Source: an uncultured Bacteroidia bacterium
GTDB taxonomy: Bacteria; Bacteroidota; Bacteroidia; Bacteroidales; UBA932
Direction: 5' to 3'
Assembly: GCA_902761655.1 (NCBI GenBank)
Contig: CACWLD010000002.1
Coordinates: 1 to 64,000, forward strand
DNA length: 64,000 nt
Both the position numbers and the translations under genes were made by a program. Positions 39,824 to 49,216 of this stretch are shown piece after piece; the first letter of the stretch is position 1, and every line of letters begins with the position of its first letter. Below the pieces are notes generated by a model that worked only from the letters and a program-made list of their open reading frames with translations, did no database searches and had not been told where the DNA came from.

Positions 39824-40808
39824 GGTACTCGGCAATCTGAACCGCGTTCAGGGCTGCGCCCTTCTTGATCTGGTCCGCTGAGAGCCAGAGGGTTATGCCG
39901 TTGTCGTTGGTGAGGTCCTTGCGGACGCGGCCAACGTAGACGTTGTCCTTTCCAGCGGTGTACAGAGGCATAGGATAGTCGTGCTCCTCAGGATCGTCCT
40001 TGAGGGTTACGCCTGGAGCGCTGGCAAGCGCGGCCTGCACCTTGCGGACATCGAGCGGCTCCTCGGTCTCGATCCATACCGCTTCAGAGTGTGAGCGGAG
40101 GGCGGAGATGCGCACGCACATCGCGGAGCACTTGACATCGGAATGCATAATCTTGCGGGTCTCGTTGAACATCTTCATCTCCTCCTTGGTGTATCCGTTG
40201 TCCGTGAACACATCCACCTGGGGGATTACGTTGTAGGCCAGCTGGTAGGCGAATTTCTTGACTGTAACGGGCTTGCCTTCAGCAATGTCCTTGTACTGCT
40301 GCTCAAGTTCAGCCATCGCCTGGGCGCCTGCGCCGGAAGCGGACTGATAGCTGGCAACGTGTATACGAGTGATGTGGGAGAGTTTCTCGATTGGGTTCAG
40401 TACAACCACCATCATTATGGTTGTGCAGTTAGGGTTCGCGATGATTCCGCGAGGGCGGTTCAAAGCGTCAGCCGCGTTGCACTCAGGCACTACAAGGGGG
40501 ACGTCAGGGTCCATCCTGAAGGCGCTGGAGTTGTCAATCATTATGGCTCCGTACTTGGTGATGTCCTTGGCAAACTCCTTGGACGTGCCGGCTCCGGCGG
40601 ACGTGAAAGCAATGTCTACATCCTTGAAGTCGTCATTATGCTGTAGAAGCTTTACTTCATATTCCTTTCCTTTGAATGTGTACTTGGTTCCTGCGCTGCG
40701 CTCGGATCCAAAGAGTACCAGGTCGTCAATTGGGAAATTCCTCTCGGCCAATACTTTGAGGAATTCCTGACCTACGGCGCCGCTTGCACCTACAATGGCT
40801 ACTTTCAT
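39804..40808 (-). CDS. asd: Aspartate-semialdehyde dehydrogenase
   Basis: Asd reduces aspartyl-4-phosphate to aspartate-4-semialdehyde, the branch point to lysine, threonine and methionine. The 334-residue protein has the start [20 protein letters not shown], the [10 protein letters not shown] active-site Cys motif and the [14 protein letters not shown] loop. It is the last gene of thrA-thrB-thrC-asd and overlaps thrC by 4 nt. Length is normal. Confidence 0.96.
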   Translation of the reverse strand: MKVAIVGASGAVGQEFLKVLAERNFPIDDLVLFGSERSAGTKYTFKGKEYEVKLLQHNDDFKDVDIAFTSAGAGTSKEFAKDITKYGAIMIDNSSAFRMDPDVPLVVPECNAADALNRPRGIIANPNCTTIMMVVVLNPIEKLSHITRIHVASYQSASGAGAQAMAELEQQYKDIAEGKPVTVKKFAYQLAYNVIPQVDVFTDNGYTKEEMKMFNETRKIMHSDVKCSAMCVRISALRSHSEAVWIETEEPLDVRKVQAALASAPGVTLKDDPEEHDYPMPLYTAGKDNVYVGRVRKDLTNDNGITLWLSADQIKKGAALNAVQIAEYLIAQKG

Positions 40809-42106
40809 CTTGCTGTCGTTTTAAGGTAATACTTGAAATCTTCAAAATCTTTTGGGAGGCTCACCGCCTGCTTCTGCCCTTTCATAAACTCCGCAAGCCT
40901 TTCCGGGATGGCCACGGGTTCGCCGATGACCTTCTCTACGGTATCCTTGAACTTGGCGGGATGGGCGGTCTCGCAGAAGACGCCAGCCTCACCGGGTTGC
41001 AGGCCGTCGCTCAACGCGCGGAATCCGCAGGCCCCGTGCGGGTCCAGCAGATACGCGTTGTCGCGCCAGCACTCCAGAATGCTTTTCTTTATGGCAGAAT
41101 CGTTCACTACGGCCCCTGAAATGTCTTTGCGTATATTTTCCCAGCTGCCCCCGTAAAGGTCCAGGATTCGGGCGAAATTGCTTGGATCGCCCACATCCAT
41201 AGCATTGGCCAGCGTCTGCACGCTGTGCTTGGGAGTATAGACTCCTGTCTGGAGGTACTTGTAGAATACGTCGTTTATGTTGTTGGCCGCTATGAACCTC
41301 TTTACCGGAAGGCCCATTGCCTTGGCGAAGAGTGCGGAGCATATGTTTCCAAAGTTGCCGCTGGGCACGCAGATGACCAGGTTGTCAGCAAGGCCGCGCG
41401 CCTTCATCTGCGCGTAAGCGTAGAAATAGTAGAAGGACTGCGGCAGGAAACGGGCCACGTTTATGCTGTTTGCGGACGTGAGCTTCATCAGGGAGTTGAG
41501 CTCATCGTCCATAAAGGCGTTTTTCACCAGGGCCTGGCAGTCGTCAAAGACGCCGTCAATTTCCAGGGCGGTGATGTTGCGCCCCAGGGTCGTGAACTGG
41601 CATTCCTGGATGGGGCTGACCTTTCCCTTTGGATAAAGGACGAACACCCTTGTGCCCTCCACGCCCAGGAAGCCGTTTGCAACGGCGCTTCCCGTGTCTC
41701 CGGAAGTGGCCACCAGCACGTTCACCAGGCCGTCTCCGTCACGGAAGTATTGCAGGAGCCTTGCCATAAAGCGGGCTCCAACGTCCTTGAATGCCAGGGT
41801 TGGACCGTGGAACAATTCCAGAGAATAGATGCTGTCCGTAACCTTGACAACCGGGCAGTCAAAACTGAGGGTGTCATACACTATGGCCTTGAGGCGGTCT
41901 GCGGGGATATCCTCCCCAAAGAAAGCCTCGGCCACATTGAACGCTATCTCCTGGAAGGAGAGCTTGTCAATAGAGTCAAAAAAACTGTCCGGGAGCCTCT
42001 TGAGGCTCTGGGGCATATACAGTCCCCTGTCCTCCGCCAGGCCTTTTACAACAGCCTTGCGCAGGTCAGCCAGGGGCGCTTTTCCATTTGTGGAATAATA
42101 CTTCAT
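40805..42106 (-). CDS. thrC: Threonine synthase
   Basis: A 433-residue PLP enzyme converting O-phosphohomoserine to threonine. The start [32 protein letters not shown] is typical. The PLP Lys is in [15 protein letters not shown], with [14 protein letters not shown] and [22 protein letters not shown] following. The length and N-terminal domain match the long (E. coli-like) class. It lies between thrB (7 nt) and asd (4-nt overlap). Confidence 0.96.
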   Translation of the reverse strand: MKYYSTNGKAPLADLRKAVVKGLAEDRGLYMPQSLKRLPDSFFDSIDKLSFQEIAFNVAEAFFGEDIPADRLKAIVYDTLSFDCPVVKVTDSIYSLELFHGPTLAFKDVGARFMARLLQYFRDGDGLVNVLVATSGDTGSAVANGFLGVEGTRVFVLYPKGKVSPIQECQFTTLGRNITALEIDGVFDDCQALVKNAFMDDELNSLMKLTSANSINVARFLPQSFYYFYAYAQMKARGLADNLVICVPSGNFGNICSALFAKAMGLPVKRFIAANNINDVFYKYLQTGVYTPKHSVQTLANAMDVGDPSNFARILDLYGGSWENIRKDISGAVVNDSAIKKSILECWRDNAYLLDPHGACGFRALSDGLQPGEAGVFCETAHPAKFKDTVEKVIGEPVAIPERLAEFMKGQKQAVSLPKDFEDFKYYLKTTAR

Positions 42107-42113
42107 CGGACGG

Positions 42114-43040
42114 CTACGCTACCAGTTTGGCTCCCTTGTTGGAAACTTTCACCACGAAGGACTCATACCCTATTCCCAGGGCGTCGAAGTGCTCCTTGAG
42201 GATGGCCTCCGCCGCGTGGGCAATCTCGTATTTGTCCGCGAGCGCGAACACGGACGGACCGGAGCCGGCAATGTTCATTGCCAGGGCTCCCGCGGCCGTC
42301 AGTTTCTCGCGAAGCTCGTCAAAGCCGGGGATGAACTGCTTGCGGTAAGGCTCCGCCACGCCATCCTTCATTGAACGGCCTATAAGGGCGATATTGCCTG
42401 AATAGAGGCCTGCGACCAGACCGCCCACGTTACCCCACTGAAGCACTGCCGTGTGCATAGGGATTTCCTTGGGCATTATGCTGCGCGCCTCCTTTGTGGA
42501 AACCACAATTGCAGGATGGATCATAGCGCAGTAGAAATTTCCCGGAACCGGAAGCTTTATGACGTCCAGCGGCTCATATCCGCGGATGAGGATTATGCCT
42601 CCCATAACGGCGGGCGCCGCATTGTCCGCGTGATATCCGCCGCTGGCCAGGTTTTCACCTTCCATTGCGCATATCACCACCTCCTCCTCGCTCAGCGGAC
42701 AGCCGAACAGTTCGTTCATCCCATAGGCAGCGGCGGCGCTGGAAGCGGCGCTGGAGCCTATTCCGGAACCCGGATATATCTTCTTGAGTATAACCACGTC
42801 TATCTTGGCGGAAGTGCCGGTCATCTGGAAGAACTTGCGGATAACCGGGGTTATCACGTTCATCTCAATGTCATCCGGAAGGGGCACTCCTGACTGGTTC
42901 TCAATGGTGATGCCCTCACCCTCCTCTGCGCTGATCTGCAGGATGTCTCCTACCTCGTCAAGCGCCATTCCCATAATGTCAAAGCCGCATCCCATATTTG
43001 CTATGGAAGCCGGTGCGAATACTTTTATGGTTTTTTTCAT
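42114..43040 (-). CDS. thrB: Homoserine kinase
   Basis: A 308-residue GHMP-family kinase that phosphorylates L-homoserine. The ATP-binding GHMP motif is seen as PGSGIGSSAASSAAAAYG (about 91-108), the N-terminal segment as APASIANMGCGFDIMGMALDE, and the C-terminal motif as NIAGSGPSVFAL. It starts 3 nt after thrA and is followed by thrC at 7 nt. Confidence 0.96.
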   Translation of the reverse strand: MKKTIKVFAPASIANMGCGFDIMGMALDEVGDILQISAEEGEGITIENQSGVPLPDDIEMNVITPVIRKFFQMTGTSAKIDVVILKKIYPGSGIGSSAASSAAAAYGMNELFGCPLSEEEVVICAMEGENLASGGYHADNAAPAVMGGIILIRGYEPLDVIKLPVPGNFYCAMIHPAIVVSTKEARSIMPKEIPMHTAVLQWGNVGGLVAGLYSGNIALIGRSMKDGVAEPYRKQFIPGFDELREKLTAAGALAMNIAGSGPSVFALADKYEIAHAAEAILKEHFDALGIGYESFVVKVSNKGAKLVA

Positions 43041-43043
43041 AGG

Positions 43044-45488
43044 CTAGATATTGGCTATGCTCATAATGTCTGCGAAAACTCCCGCCGCCGTTACGCTTGC
43101 GCCTGCCCCATAGCCCTGGATGAGCATAGGATGCTGGTTGTAACGCCTTGTAGTCAGGAGGATGATGTTGTTGGATCCGTCCAACTTGTAGAACGAATGC
43201 AGCTGCGGGAATGCCGCCAGGCCAACTGACAGCTTGCCTTCCTCCATCTTGGCCACAAACCTCCAGTGCTTGTTCTCAGCCTCCAGCTGCTTGCGGCGCT
43301 CCTCGAATCCTGCGTCCAGGGAAGGCAGTTTCTGCCAGAACTCCTCAAGGCTGCAGTTGAAGAACTCCGTAGGGATGAAGAGGTCAGCCTTGACGTCTTC
43401 CTGGTTGACTTCGTATCCTGCCTCGCGTGCCAGGATGACAAGCTTGCGGATTACATCCTTTCCGGAAAGGTCCACACGCGGATCAGGCTCGGAGAAGCCC
43501 TGCTCCTTGGCCATACGCACGGTCTGGCTGAACGGGATGTCCGCTGAAAGGGTGTTGAAGATGAAGTTTAGCGTTCCGCTCACCACGGCCTCTATCTTGA
43601 TGATCTTGTCGCCGCTGTTCACCAGGTCGTTGATGGTGTTGATGATTGGCAGTCCGGCGCCCACGTTGGTCTCGAAGAGGTACTTGACTCCCCTCTTGCG
43701 GGCGGTATCCTTGAGGCAGCGGTAGTTAGAGTATTCTGACGATGCGGCCACCTTGTTGGCAGCTACAACGGAAACTCCGTGCATAAACAGGTCTTTGTAT
43801 ATGGATGCGACATCCTCACTGGCGGTGCAGTCAACGAACACGGAGTTGAAGATGTTCATTGCAATGATCTCATCCCTGAGGTGCTGGACATTCCTGAGCG
43901 GGAGGCCCTTTTCAAGGAGTTCCTGATAATTTGCCAGGTCTATTCCGCCGCGGTCGAAGATGGCCTTGGTGCTGCGCGCTATTCCTACTATGTTAAGTTT
44001 GAGATTGCGCTCTTCCTTGAGCCTCTGCTGCTGGGCTGCTATCTGCTTTATGAGTTTTCCACCCACGGTTCCTATACCGCAGATGAAAAGGTTAAGTTCC
44101 TGATATTCAGATAGGAAGAATCCATCGTGGATAACATTTATGGACTTGCGCAGATACTTGCCGTCAACTACGAACGAGATATTGGTCTCGTCCTTTCCCT
44201 GCGCACAGGCAATTACGCTTATGCCGTTGCGGCCAAGGGTGCTGAACAGTTTTCCGGCAAGACCGGCGTTGTGGCGCATTCCGTCTCCTACAATGGCTAT
44301 GGTTGCCAGGCCGTAGTCTGCGCTTATGGGGTTGATTTCTCCGGTGGCAATCTCGTGCTCGAACTCCTCGTTAAGGATCTGGCAGGCGAGAGGAGCATCG
44401 GAAGCCCCAACTCCAATGGATATACCTGTTTCAGAAGATGACTGGCAGATAAGGAACACGCTGATGCTGTAAGATGCAAGACGGCTGAATATCCTTCCGT
44501 CCACGCCCACTATTCCGACCATTGAGTTTCCGGACAACGTTATGAGGCAGGTGTCGCTGATGGAAGAAATACCGGTGACGGGCCTGTCCTGGGGGCGATG
44601 GCATACTTCTTTGATGATGGTTCCCGGCGCTTCAGGATTGAAGGTGTTCTTTACCTTGATGGGGATGTTCTTGGCCCTTACGGGGAAAAGCGTAGGAGGG
44701 TAAATGACCTTTGCTCCAAAATTGCAGAGTTCCATTGCCTCCTGATAGCTCAGCTCGCTTATCACATAGGAGGTCTTTATTATACGGGGGTCTGCAGTCA
44801 TAAAGCCGTCAACGTCCGTCCATATCTCAAGACAGTCCGCATCCAGTTCAGATGCAATTATGCTGGCGGTGTAATCAGATCCGCCCCTTCCAAGGTTTGT
44901 GATTATGCCGGATTCCGCATCGGTGGAAATGAATCCGGGAACGACGGCAATCCTTCCCTTTCCCCTGAAATCCTTGAAAGCCTCCTTGAGAAGTTTTCCG
45001 GTAACCTGGAAATCAGGCACGTCCTTATGGTTGCGTACTATTGTCTTAATAAGGGAGCGTGCGTCAAAAAGCTCTGCGCCGTCAATAAGCTCGGAAATAA
45101 TGATGGAGGAAAGCCTTTCTCCAAAACTTACTACCTGGTCAGAGGTTCTTTTTGTAAGTATATGCAAAAGGGAGATTCCCTTGAGCAGGTCCGCGAGCTC
45201 GGAGAAAAGGACGTCCAATTTGGCTGTCGTCTCCGCCTTCCTGGCCTGGTCCGGGAACAGTTCGTCCACCATATCATAGTGGCGTGCTTTGATCTTCTCA
45301 AACAGCTCTGGATACGCTGGATTGGACATTTCAGCCTGTTTGCTGACATCCAAAAGGGCGTCCGTAACCCCTGAAAGGGCGGACACCACAACTATAACTG
45401 AAGAATCCTGGGATTCCGATATTTTCTTGACATTTGCGAGGCTTTGGCAGGAGCCAACCGATGTGCCTCCGAATTTAAGAACTTTCAT
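43044..45488 (-). CDS. thrA: Bifunctional aspartate kinase / homoserine dehydrogenase
   Basis: An 814-residue fused enzyme catalysing the first and third steps of the aspartate pathway. The aspartokinase start is VLKFGGTSVGSCQSLANV (about 3-20); GRGGSDYTASIIASELDADCLEIWTDVDG follows near residue 205; ACT-like regulatory regions lie in the middle (about 310-460); and the homoserine dehydrogenase domain starts near 470 (LFICGIGTVGGKLIKQI), with FETNVGAGLPIINT further on. It heads the thr operon and is read from a good TTTG-N19-TACCTTTG promoter. A separate lysC lies at 54946, so each branch has its own kinase. No threonine leader peptide was found. Confidence 0.97.
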   Translation of the reverse strand: MKVLKFGGTSVGSCQSLANVKKISESQDSSVIVVVSALSGVTDALLDVSKQAEMSNPAYPELFEKIKARHYDMVDELFPDQARKAETTAKLDVLFSELADLLKGISLLHILTKRTSDQVVSFGERLSSIIISELIDGAELFDARSLIKTIVRNHKDVPDFQVTGKLLKEAFKDFRGKGRIAVVPGFISTDAESGIITNLGRGGSDYTASIIASELDADCLEIWTDVDGFMTADPRIIKTSYVISELSYQEAMELCNFGAKVIYPPTLFPVRAKNIPIKVKNTFNPEAPGTIIKEVCHRPQDRPVTGISSISDTCLITLSGNSMVGIVGVDGRIFSRLASYSISVFLICQSSSETGISIGVGASDAPLACQILNEEFEHEIATGEINPISADYGLATIAIVGDGMRHNAGLAGKLFSTLGRNGISVIACAQGKDETNISFVVDGKYLRKSINVIHDGFFLSEYQELNLFICGIGTVGGKLIKQIAAQQQRLKEERNLKLNIVGIARSTKAIFDRGGIDLANYQELLEKGLPLRNVQHLRDEIIAMNIFNSVFVDCTASEDVASIYKDLFMHGVSVVAANKVAASSEYSNYRCLKDTARKRGVKYLFETNVGAGLPIINTINDLVNSGDKIIKIEAVVSGTLNFIFNTLSADIPFSQTVRMAKEQGFSEPDPRVDLSGKDVIRKLVILAREAGYEVNQEDVKADLFIPTEFFNCSLEEFWQKLPSLDAGFEERRKQLEAENKHWRFVAKMEEGKLSVGLAAFPQLHSFYKLDGSNNIILLTTRRYNQHPMLIQGYGAGASVTAAGVFADIMSIANI

Positions 45489-45507
45489 ACTTAACTAACC
45501 GTATAGT

Positions 45508-45538
45508 CAAAGGTAAGAATTTTTATTATATTTGCAAA
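45508..45538 (-). promoter_or_regulatory. thrA promoter (TTTG-N19-TACCTTTG)
   Basis: On the minus strand TTTG (45535-45538), 19 nt, then TACCTTTG (45508-45515) matches the Bacteroidota consensus exactly; the thrA ATG follows 19 nt later. The -33 element directly abuts the plus-strand -7 box of the aconitase gene (45527-45534). Confidence 0.65.
45527..45534 (+). promoter_or_regulatory. Putative -7 box for aconitase gene
   Basis: TATATTTG matches TAnnTTTG, 24 nt upstream of the ATG at 45559. It lies inside the opposing thrA promoter, between its -33 and -7 elements. Confidence 0.5.
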
Positions 45539-45558
45539 GTTAGTAGTTTATTCCGTAT

Positions 45559-47772
45559 ATGTGGTTCAAGTATCCATCTTATGCTCAAAAAGTGGAGAAG
45601 GCTCGCAAATCGCTTGGCCGTCCTTTAACTTTAGCAGAGAAAATCCTTTATGCCCACCTGTTCCAGGGACAGGAGCCGGCCCCTTACAAAAGAGGCCAGG
45701 ACTATGCGTATTTCAGCCCTGACAGGGTTGCAATGCAGGATGCTACCGCCCAGATGGCGGTGCTTCAGTTTATGAATGCCGGCAAGGCCCGCACAAGCGT
45801 GCCTTCCACCATCCATTGCGACCACCTTATCTGCGCCAAGGACGGCGTGGAGAAGGACCTGCCCGCCGCCAAGGCGGCCAATGCGGAAGTCTATGACTTC
45901 CTGCGCGGCGCCGCGGCGTGCTACGGAATGGGATTCTGGAAGCCCGGCGCAGGTATCATCCATCAGGAAATCCTTGAGAATTACGCATTCCCGGGCGGAA
46001 TGATGGTTGGAACTGATTCCCACACCCCCAATGCCGGAGGACTTGGAATGTTCGCCGTGGGAGTTGGAGGAGCGGATGCCGTGGACGTAATGACCGGAAT
46101 GGAGTGGGAACTCAAGTTCCCCAAGATAATTGGAGTGAAACTCTCCGGTTCCCTCAAGGGATGGGCGTCTGCCAAGGACGTCATTCTGGAACTTGCCGGA
46201 ATCCTGACCGTCAAGGGAGGAACCAATTCCGTAATAGAATATTTTGGAGAAGGCACAAAGACCCTCTCCTGTACCGGCAAAGCAACAATATGCAATATGG
46301 GCGCGGAGGTTGGAGCCACCACTTCCCTGTTCCCATATGACAAGGCTATGGCCGCATACCTCAAGGCAGGCGGAAGAGCTGACGTAGCGGATGAATGTGA
46401 CAGATACAGCGCATACCTCTGCGCTGACCCTGAAATAGAGCAGGACCCTGAAAAGTATTACGACAGGGTAATTGAGATTGACCTGAGCGCGCTGGAGCCG
46501 CACATAAACGGCCCGTTCACTCCGGATGCCGCCTGCGGCGTATCCGGAATGAAGGAGCGCCTTGCGGCGAACAGCTTCCCTGCACAGGTCAGCGCCGCCC
46601 TCATAGGCTCGTGCACCAACTCTTCCTACCAGGACATTGCCCGCGCGGCTTCCGTGGCCAAGCAGGCGCTTGACGCGGGGCTCAGGCCAAAGGCCGCCCT
46701 CATAGTCAATCCCGGCAGCGAGAAGATCAAGGCCACGGCGCAGCGCGACGGCCTACTGGACATCCTCCGCAAGGCCGGAGCAGTTGTGATGAGCAACGCC
46801 TGCGGGCCCTGCATCGGCCAGTGGGAACGCAACACCCAGGGCGTGCCCGAGCGAAACACCATAGTGACATCGTTCAACCGCAATTTCGCCAAGCGCGCCG
46901 ATGGCAACCCGCTGACGCACGCGTTCATCGTATCGCCGGAAATGGCTGTGGCCCTTGCCTTTGCGGGCCGCCTGGACTTTGATCCGCGCACGGACAGCAT
47001 AGACGGCTTCCGCTTCAGCGAGCCTTCCGGAGCGGAACTCCCGGCTCAGGGCTTCGCCGCCTGCGACCCCGGCTTCATCGCCCCGCAGGAAGGCAGTCCG
47101 GCGCCTGTAATTGACCCGCAGAGCAAGCGTCTGCAGGTCCTGGCGCCTTTCCCCGCCTGGGACGGCAAGGACTTCACCGGGCTGCACCTGCTCATCAAGA
47201 CCAAGGGCAAATGCACCACGGACCACATTTCAATGGCAGGTCCCTGGCTGCGCTTCAGGGGCCATCTGCAGAACATTTCGCAGAACCTGCTGATGGGTGC
47301 CGTGAACGCCTTCACCGGTGAAAGCGGAAGCGTATACAACGCCCTTCAGGGCAAAGAAATGAGCGTTGCGGACTCCGCGGCCCTTTACAGGGACAAAGCG
47401 TCCGGAAGCATAATAGTAGCTGAAGACAACTACGGAGAGGGTTCCAGCCGCGAGCACGCTGCAATGGAGCCTCGCTATATGGGAGTGAAGGCGGTCCTGG
47501 CAAAGAGCTTCGCCCGCATCCACGAGACCAACCTCAAGAAGCAGGGCGTGCTTGCCCTGACCTTCTGCAACCCTGCGGACTATGACCTGGTCCTCCAAGA
47601 CGATGTCATTGACATCCTCTGCTCCGGCATCCAGCCGGGCAAGCCGGTCCAGGTGGTGCTCCATCACGCCGACGGCACCTCCGACACCCTGCAGGCATCG
47701 CATACTTACAACAATCAGCAGCTGGTTTGGTTTAACGCCGGCTCCGCACTTAACAGTCTTAAACAGAATTAA
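45559..47772 (+). CDS. Aconitate hydratase
   Basis: A 737-residue [4Fe-4S] enzyme interconverting citrate and isocitrate. Recognised segments: [11 protein letters not shown], the [19 protein letters not shown] block, [12 protein letters not shown] with the first cluster Cys, [11 protein letters not shown] with the two other cluster Cys, and [17 protein letters not shown] in the swivelling domain. The length fits the mitochondrial-type aconitase of Bacteroidota (about 750). It starts a two-gene operon with citrate synthase, 2 nt downstream; no isocitrate dehydrogenase is adjacent. The pair supplies the oxidative branch toward 2-oxoglutarate and glutamate. Confidence 0.95.
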   Translation: MWFKYPSYAQKVEKARKSLGRPLTLAEKILYAHLFQGQEPAPYKRGQDYAYFSPDRVAMQDATAQMAVLQFMNAGKARTSVPSTIHCDHLICAKDGVEKDLPAAKAANAEVYDFLRGAAACYGMGFWKPGAGIIHQEILENYAFPGGMMVGTDSHTPNAGGLGMFAVGVGGADAVDVMTGMEWELKFPKIIGVKLSGSLKGWASAKDVILELAGILTVKGGTNSVIEYFGEGTKTLSCTGKATICNMGAEVGATTSLFPYDKAMAAYLKAGGRADVADECDRYSAYLCADPEIEQDPEKYYDRVIEIDLSALEPHINGPFTPDAACGVSGMKERLAANSFPAQVSAALIGSCTNSSYQDIARAASVAKQALDAGLRPKAALIVNPGSEKIKATAQRDGLLDILRKAGAVVMSNACGPCIGQWERNTQGVPERNTIVTSFNRNFAKRADGNPLTHAFIVSPEMAVALAFAGRLDFDPRTDSIDGFRFSEPSGAELPAQGFAACDPGFIAPQEGSPAPVIDPQSKRLQVLAPFPAWDGKDFTGLHLLIKTKGKCTTDHISMAGPWLRFRGHLQNISQNLLMGAVNAFTGESGSVYNALQGKEMSVADSAALYRDKASGSIIVAEDNYGEGSSREHAAMEPRYMGVKAVLAKSFARIHETNLKKQGVLALTFCNPADYDLVLQDDVIDILCSGIQPGKPVQVVLHHADGTSDTLQASHTYNNQQLVWFNAGSALNSLKQN

Positions 47773-47774
47773 TT

Positions 47775-49130
47775 ATGACCATTCAAAGCAAAAAGGAGTA
47801 TTTGATTTACCGCCTTGCCGACGGTATGCGCGGTCACACTAAGATGGATCCGGAACTTTTCAAGAAACTGGATGTCAAGCGCGGTCTCAGGAACGAAGAC
47901 GGTACAGGAGTTCTGGTAGGTCTTACCAACATCGGTAACGTTGTAGGTTACGAGCGCCGTGAGGACGGCCTGCACCCGGTTGAAGGAAAACTCTTTTTCC
48001 GCGGCTACGAGGTTGCAGACATAGTAAAGGCAATCCGCAAGGAAGAGCGATTTGGCTTTGAAGAGGTCGCATACCTGCTTCTCTCCGGAGAACTTCCGGA
48101 CCGCGAGCAGCTCAAATCCTTCAGGGACCTTCTCTACGACAATATGTCCCTGGACAAGAAAACCCTCCTTCACATCATTGAGATGGAGGGCCACAACGTA
48201 ATGAACATCCTGGAAAGGAGCGTCCTTGAGATGTACACCTTTGACGACAACCCGGACGACATTTCCGCCGACAACCTTATGCGCCAGAGCATAGAGCTCA
48301 TCTCCAAGCTGCCAACCGTTATCTGCTACGCATACAATATGCTTCGCAGGAACGAATACAACCGCAGCCTGCACATCAGGGACGCAAAACCCGGCCGCTC
48401 CATTGCGGAGAACTTCCTTTATATGCTCAAGGGAACCGGCAAGTATTCCCGCCTGGACGCCCTCACGCTGGACCTCCTGCTCATCCTCCACTCTGAGCAC
48501 GGAGGAGGTAACAACTCTACCTTCACCGTCAGGGTCACCTCTTCTACCGGAACGGACACCTACTCTTCGATAGCCGCAGGAATAGGTTCCCTCAAGGGTG
48601 GCAAGCACGGAGGAGCAAACCTCAAGGTCTGCGCTATGCTGGATTACCTCAGGGAGCAGATCAAGGACTGGGAGGACGAGAACGAGATTGAGGAAGTGCT
48701 CAACGGCATCCTGAACAAGGAAACCTTTGACGGCACCGGCCTCATTTACGGAATAGGCCACGCCGTATATACTAAATCCGACCCCAGAACCGTCCTGCTC
48801 AAGGAAATGGCGGGCAAACTGGCGGAGGAGAAAGGCCGCACGCGTGAGTTCGAGTTTATGCAGAGGATTGAGAAAGTGGCCGTCAGCCTTCTCAGCGCCA
48901 AGTTTCCAACCAAGAACTACTGCGCCAACGTGGACTTCTACTCCGGATTCGTATACGATATGATTGGTATCCCGCGTGATATTTATACTCCGCTCTTTGC
49001 TATGGCAAGGATCGTGGGATGGTGCGCGCACCGCAACGAGGAACTGGGCTTCACCGGCCGCAGGATCATCCGTCCTGCCTACCGTTGCATCACCGAAGAA
49101 AACAAATACGTTGAAATAGATAGACGCTAA
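47775..49130 (+). CDS. Citrate synthase
   Basis: A 451-residue citrate synthase condensing acetyl-CoA and oxaloacetate. The catalytic segments are visible: HSEHGGGNNSTFTVRVTSSTGTDTYSSIAAGIGSLKGGKHGGAN with its key His residues, GIGHAVYTKSDPR, and NVDFYSGFVYDMIGIP with the Asp. The form is that of anaerobe citrate synthases somewhat longer than the classical enzyme. It is co-transcribed with aconitase (2-nt gap) and followed by the conserved-loop hairpin at 49136-49216. Confidence 0.94.
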   Translation: MTIQSKKEYLIYRLADGMRGHTKMDPELFKKLDVKRGLRNEDGTGVLVGLTNIGNVVGYERREDGLHPVEGKLFFRGYEVADIVKAIRKEERFGFEEVAYLLLSGELPDREQLKSFRDLLYDNMSLDKKTLLHIIEMEGHNVMNILERSVLEMYTFDDNPDDISADNLMRQSIELISKLPTVICYAYNMLRRNEYNRSLHIRDAKPGRSIAENFLYMLKGTGKYSRLDALTLDLLLILHSEHGGGNNSTFTVRVTSSTGTDTYSSIAAGIGSLKGGKHGGANLKVCAMLDYLREQIKDWEDENEIEEVLNGILNKETFDGTGLIYGIGHAVYTKSDPRTVLLKEMAGKLAEEKGRTREFEFMQRIEKVAVSLLSAKFPTKNYCANVDFYSGFVYDMIGIPRDIYTPLFAMARIVGWCAHRNEELGFTGRRIIRPAYRCITEENKYVEIDRR

Positions 49131-49135
49131 ATCAC

Positions 49136-49216
49136 GTCTGAATGGATGCCGGGGAGGAAAGTGCCACAAAGCAGGCAAAGCCGAAAGCACTTTCCTCCCC
49201 GGCACCACATTCAGAC
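49136..49216 (+). repeat. Hairpin with conserved loop (copy 3)
   Basis: An inner perfect 18-bp stem (49147-49164 with 49187-49204) closes a 22-nt loop CACAAAGCAGGC..GCCGAAA; an outer 9-bp stem (49136-49144 with 49208-49216) continues after a small internal loop. It begins 6 nt after the citrate synthase stop codon, in sense orientation, and its right arm overlaps the stop codon of the convergent metH gene (49211-49213). The loop is shared with the hairpins at 1-100 and 33401-33476. Confidence 0.85.

Noticed and set aside
45489..45558. Threonine leader peptide or attenuator before thrA
   Set aside because: The gap is only 70 nt, filled by two promoters, with no Thr/Ile-rich frame or terminator/antiterminator pair.
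47769..49208. 479-residue frame antisense to citrate synthase
   Set aside because: Long antisense frames are common in GC-rich genes; there is no recognisable domain and the sense gene is certain.
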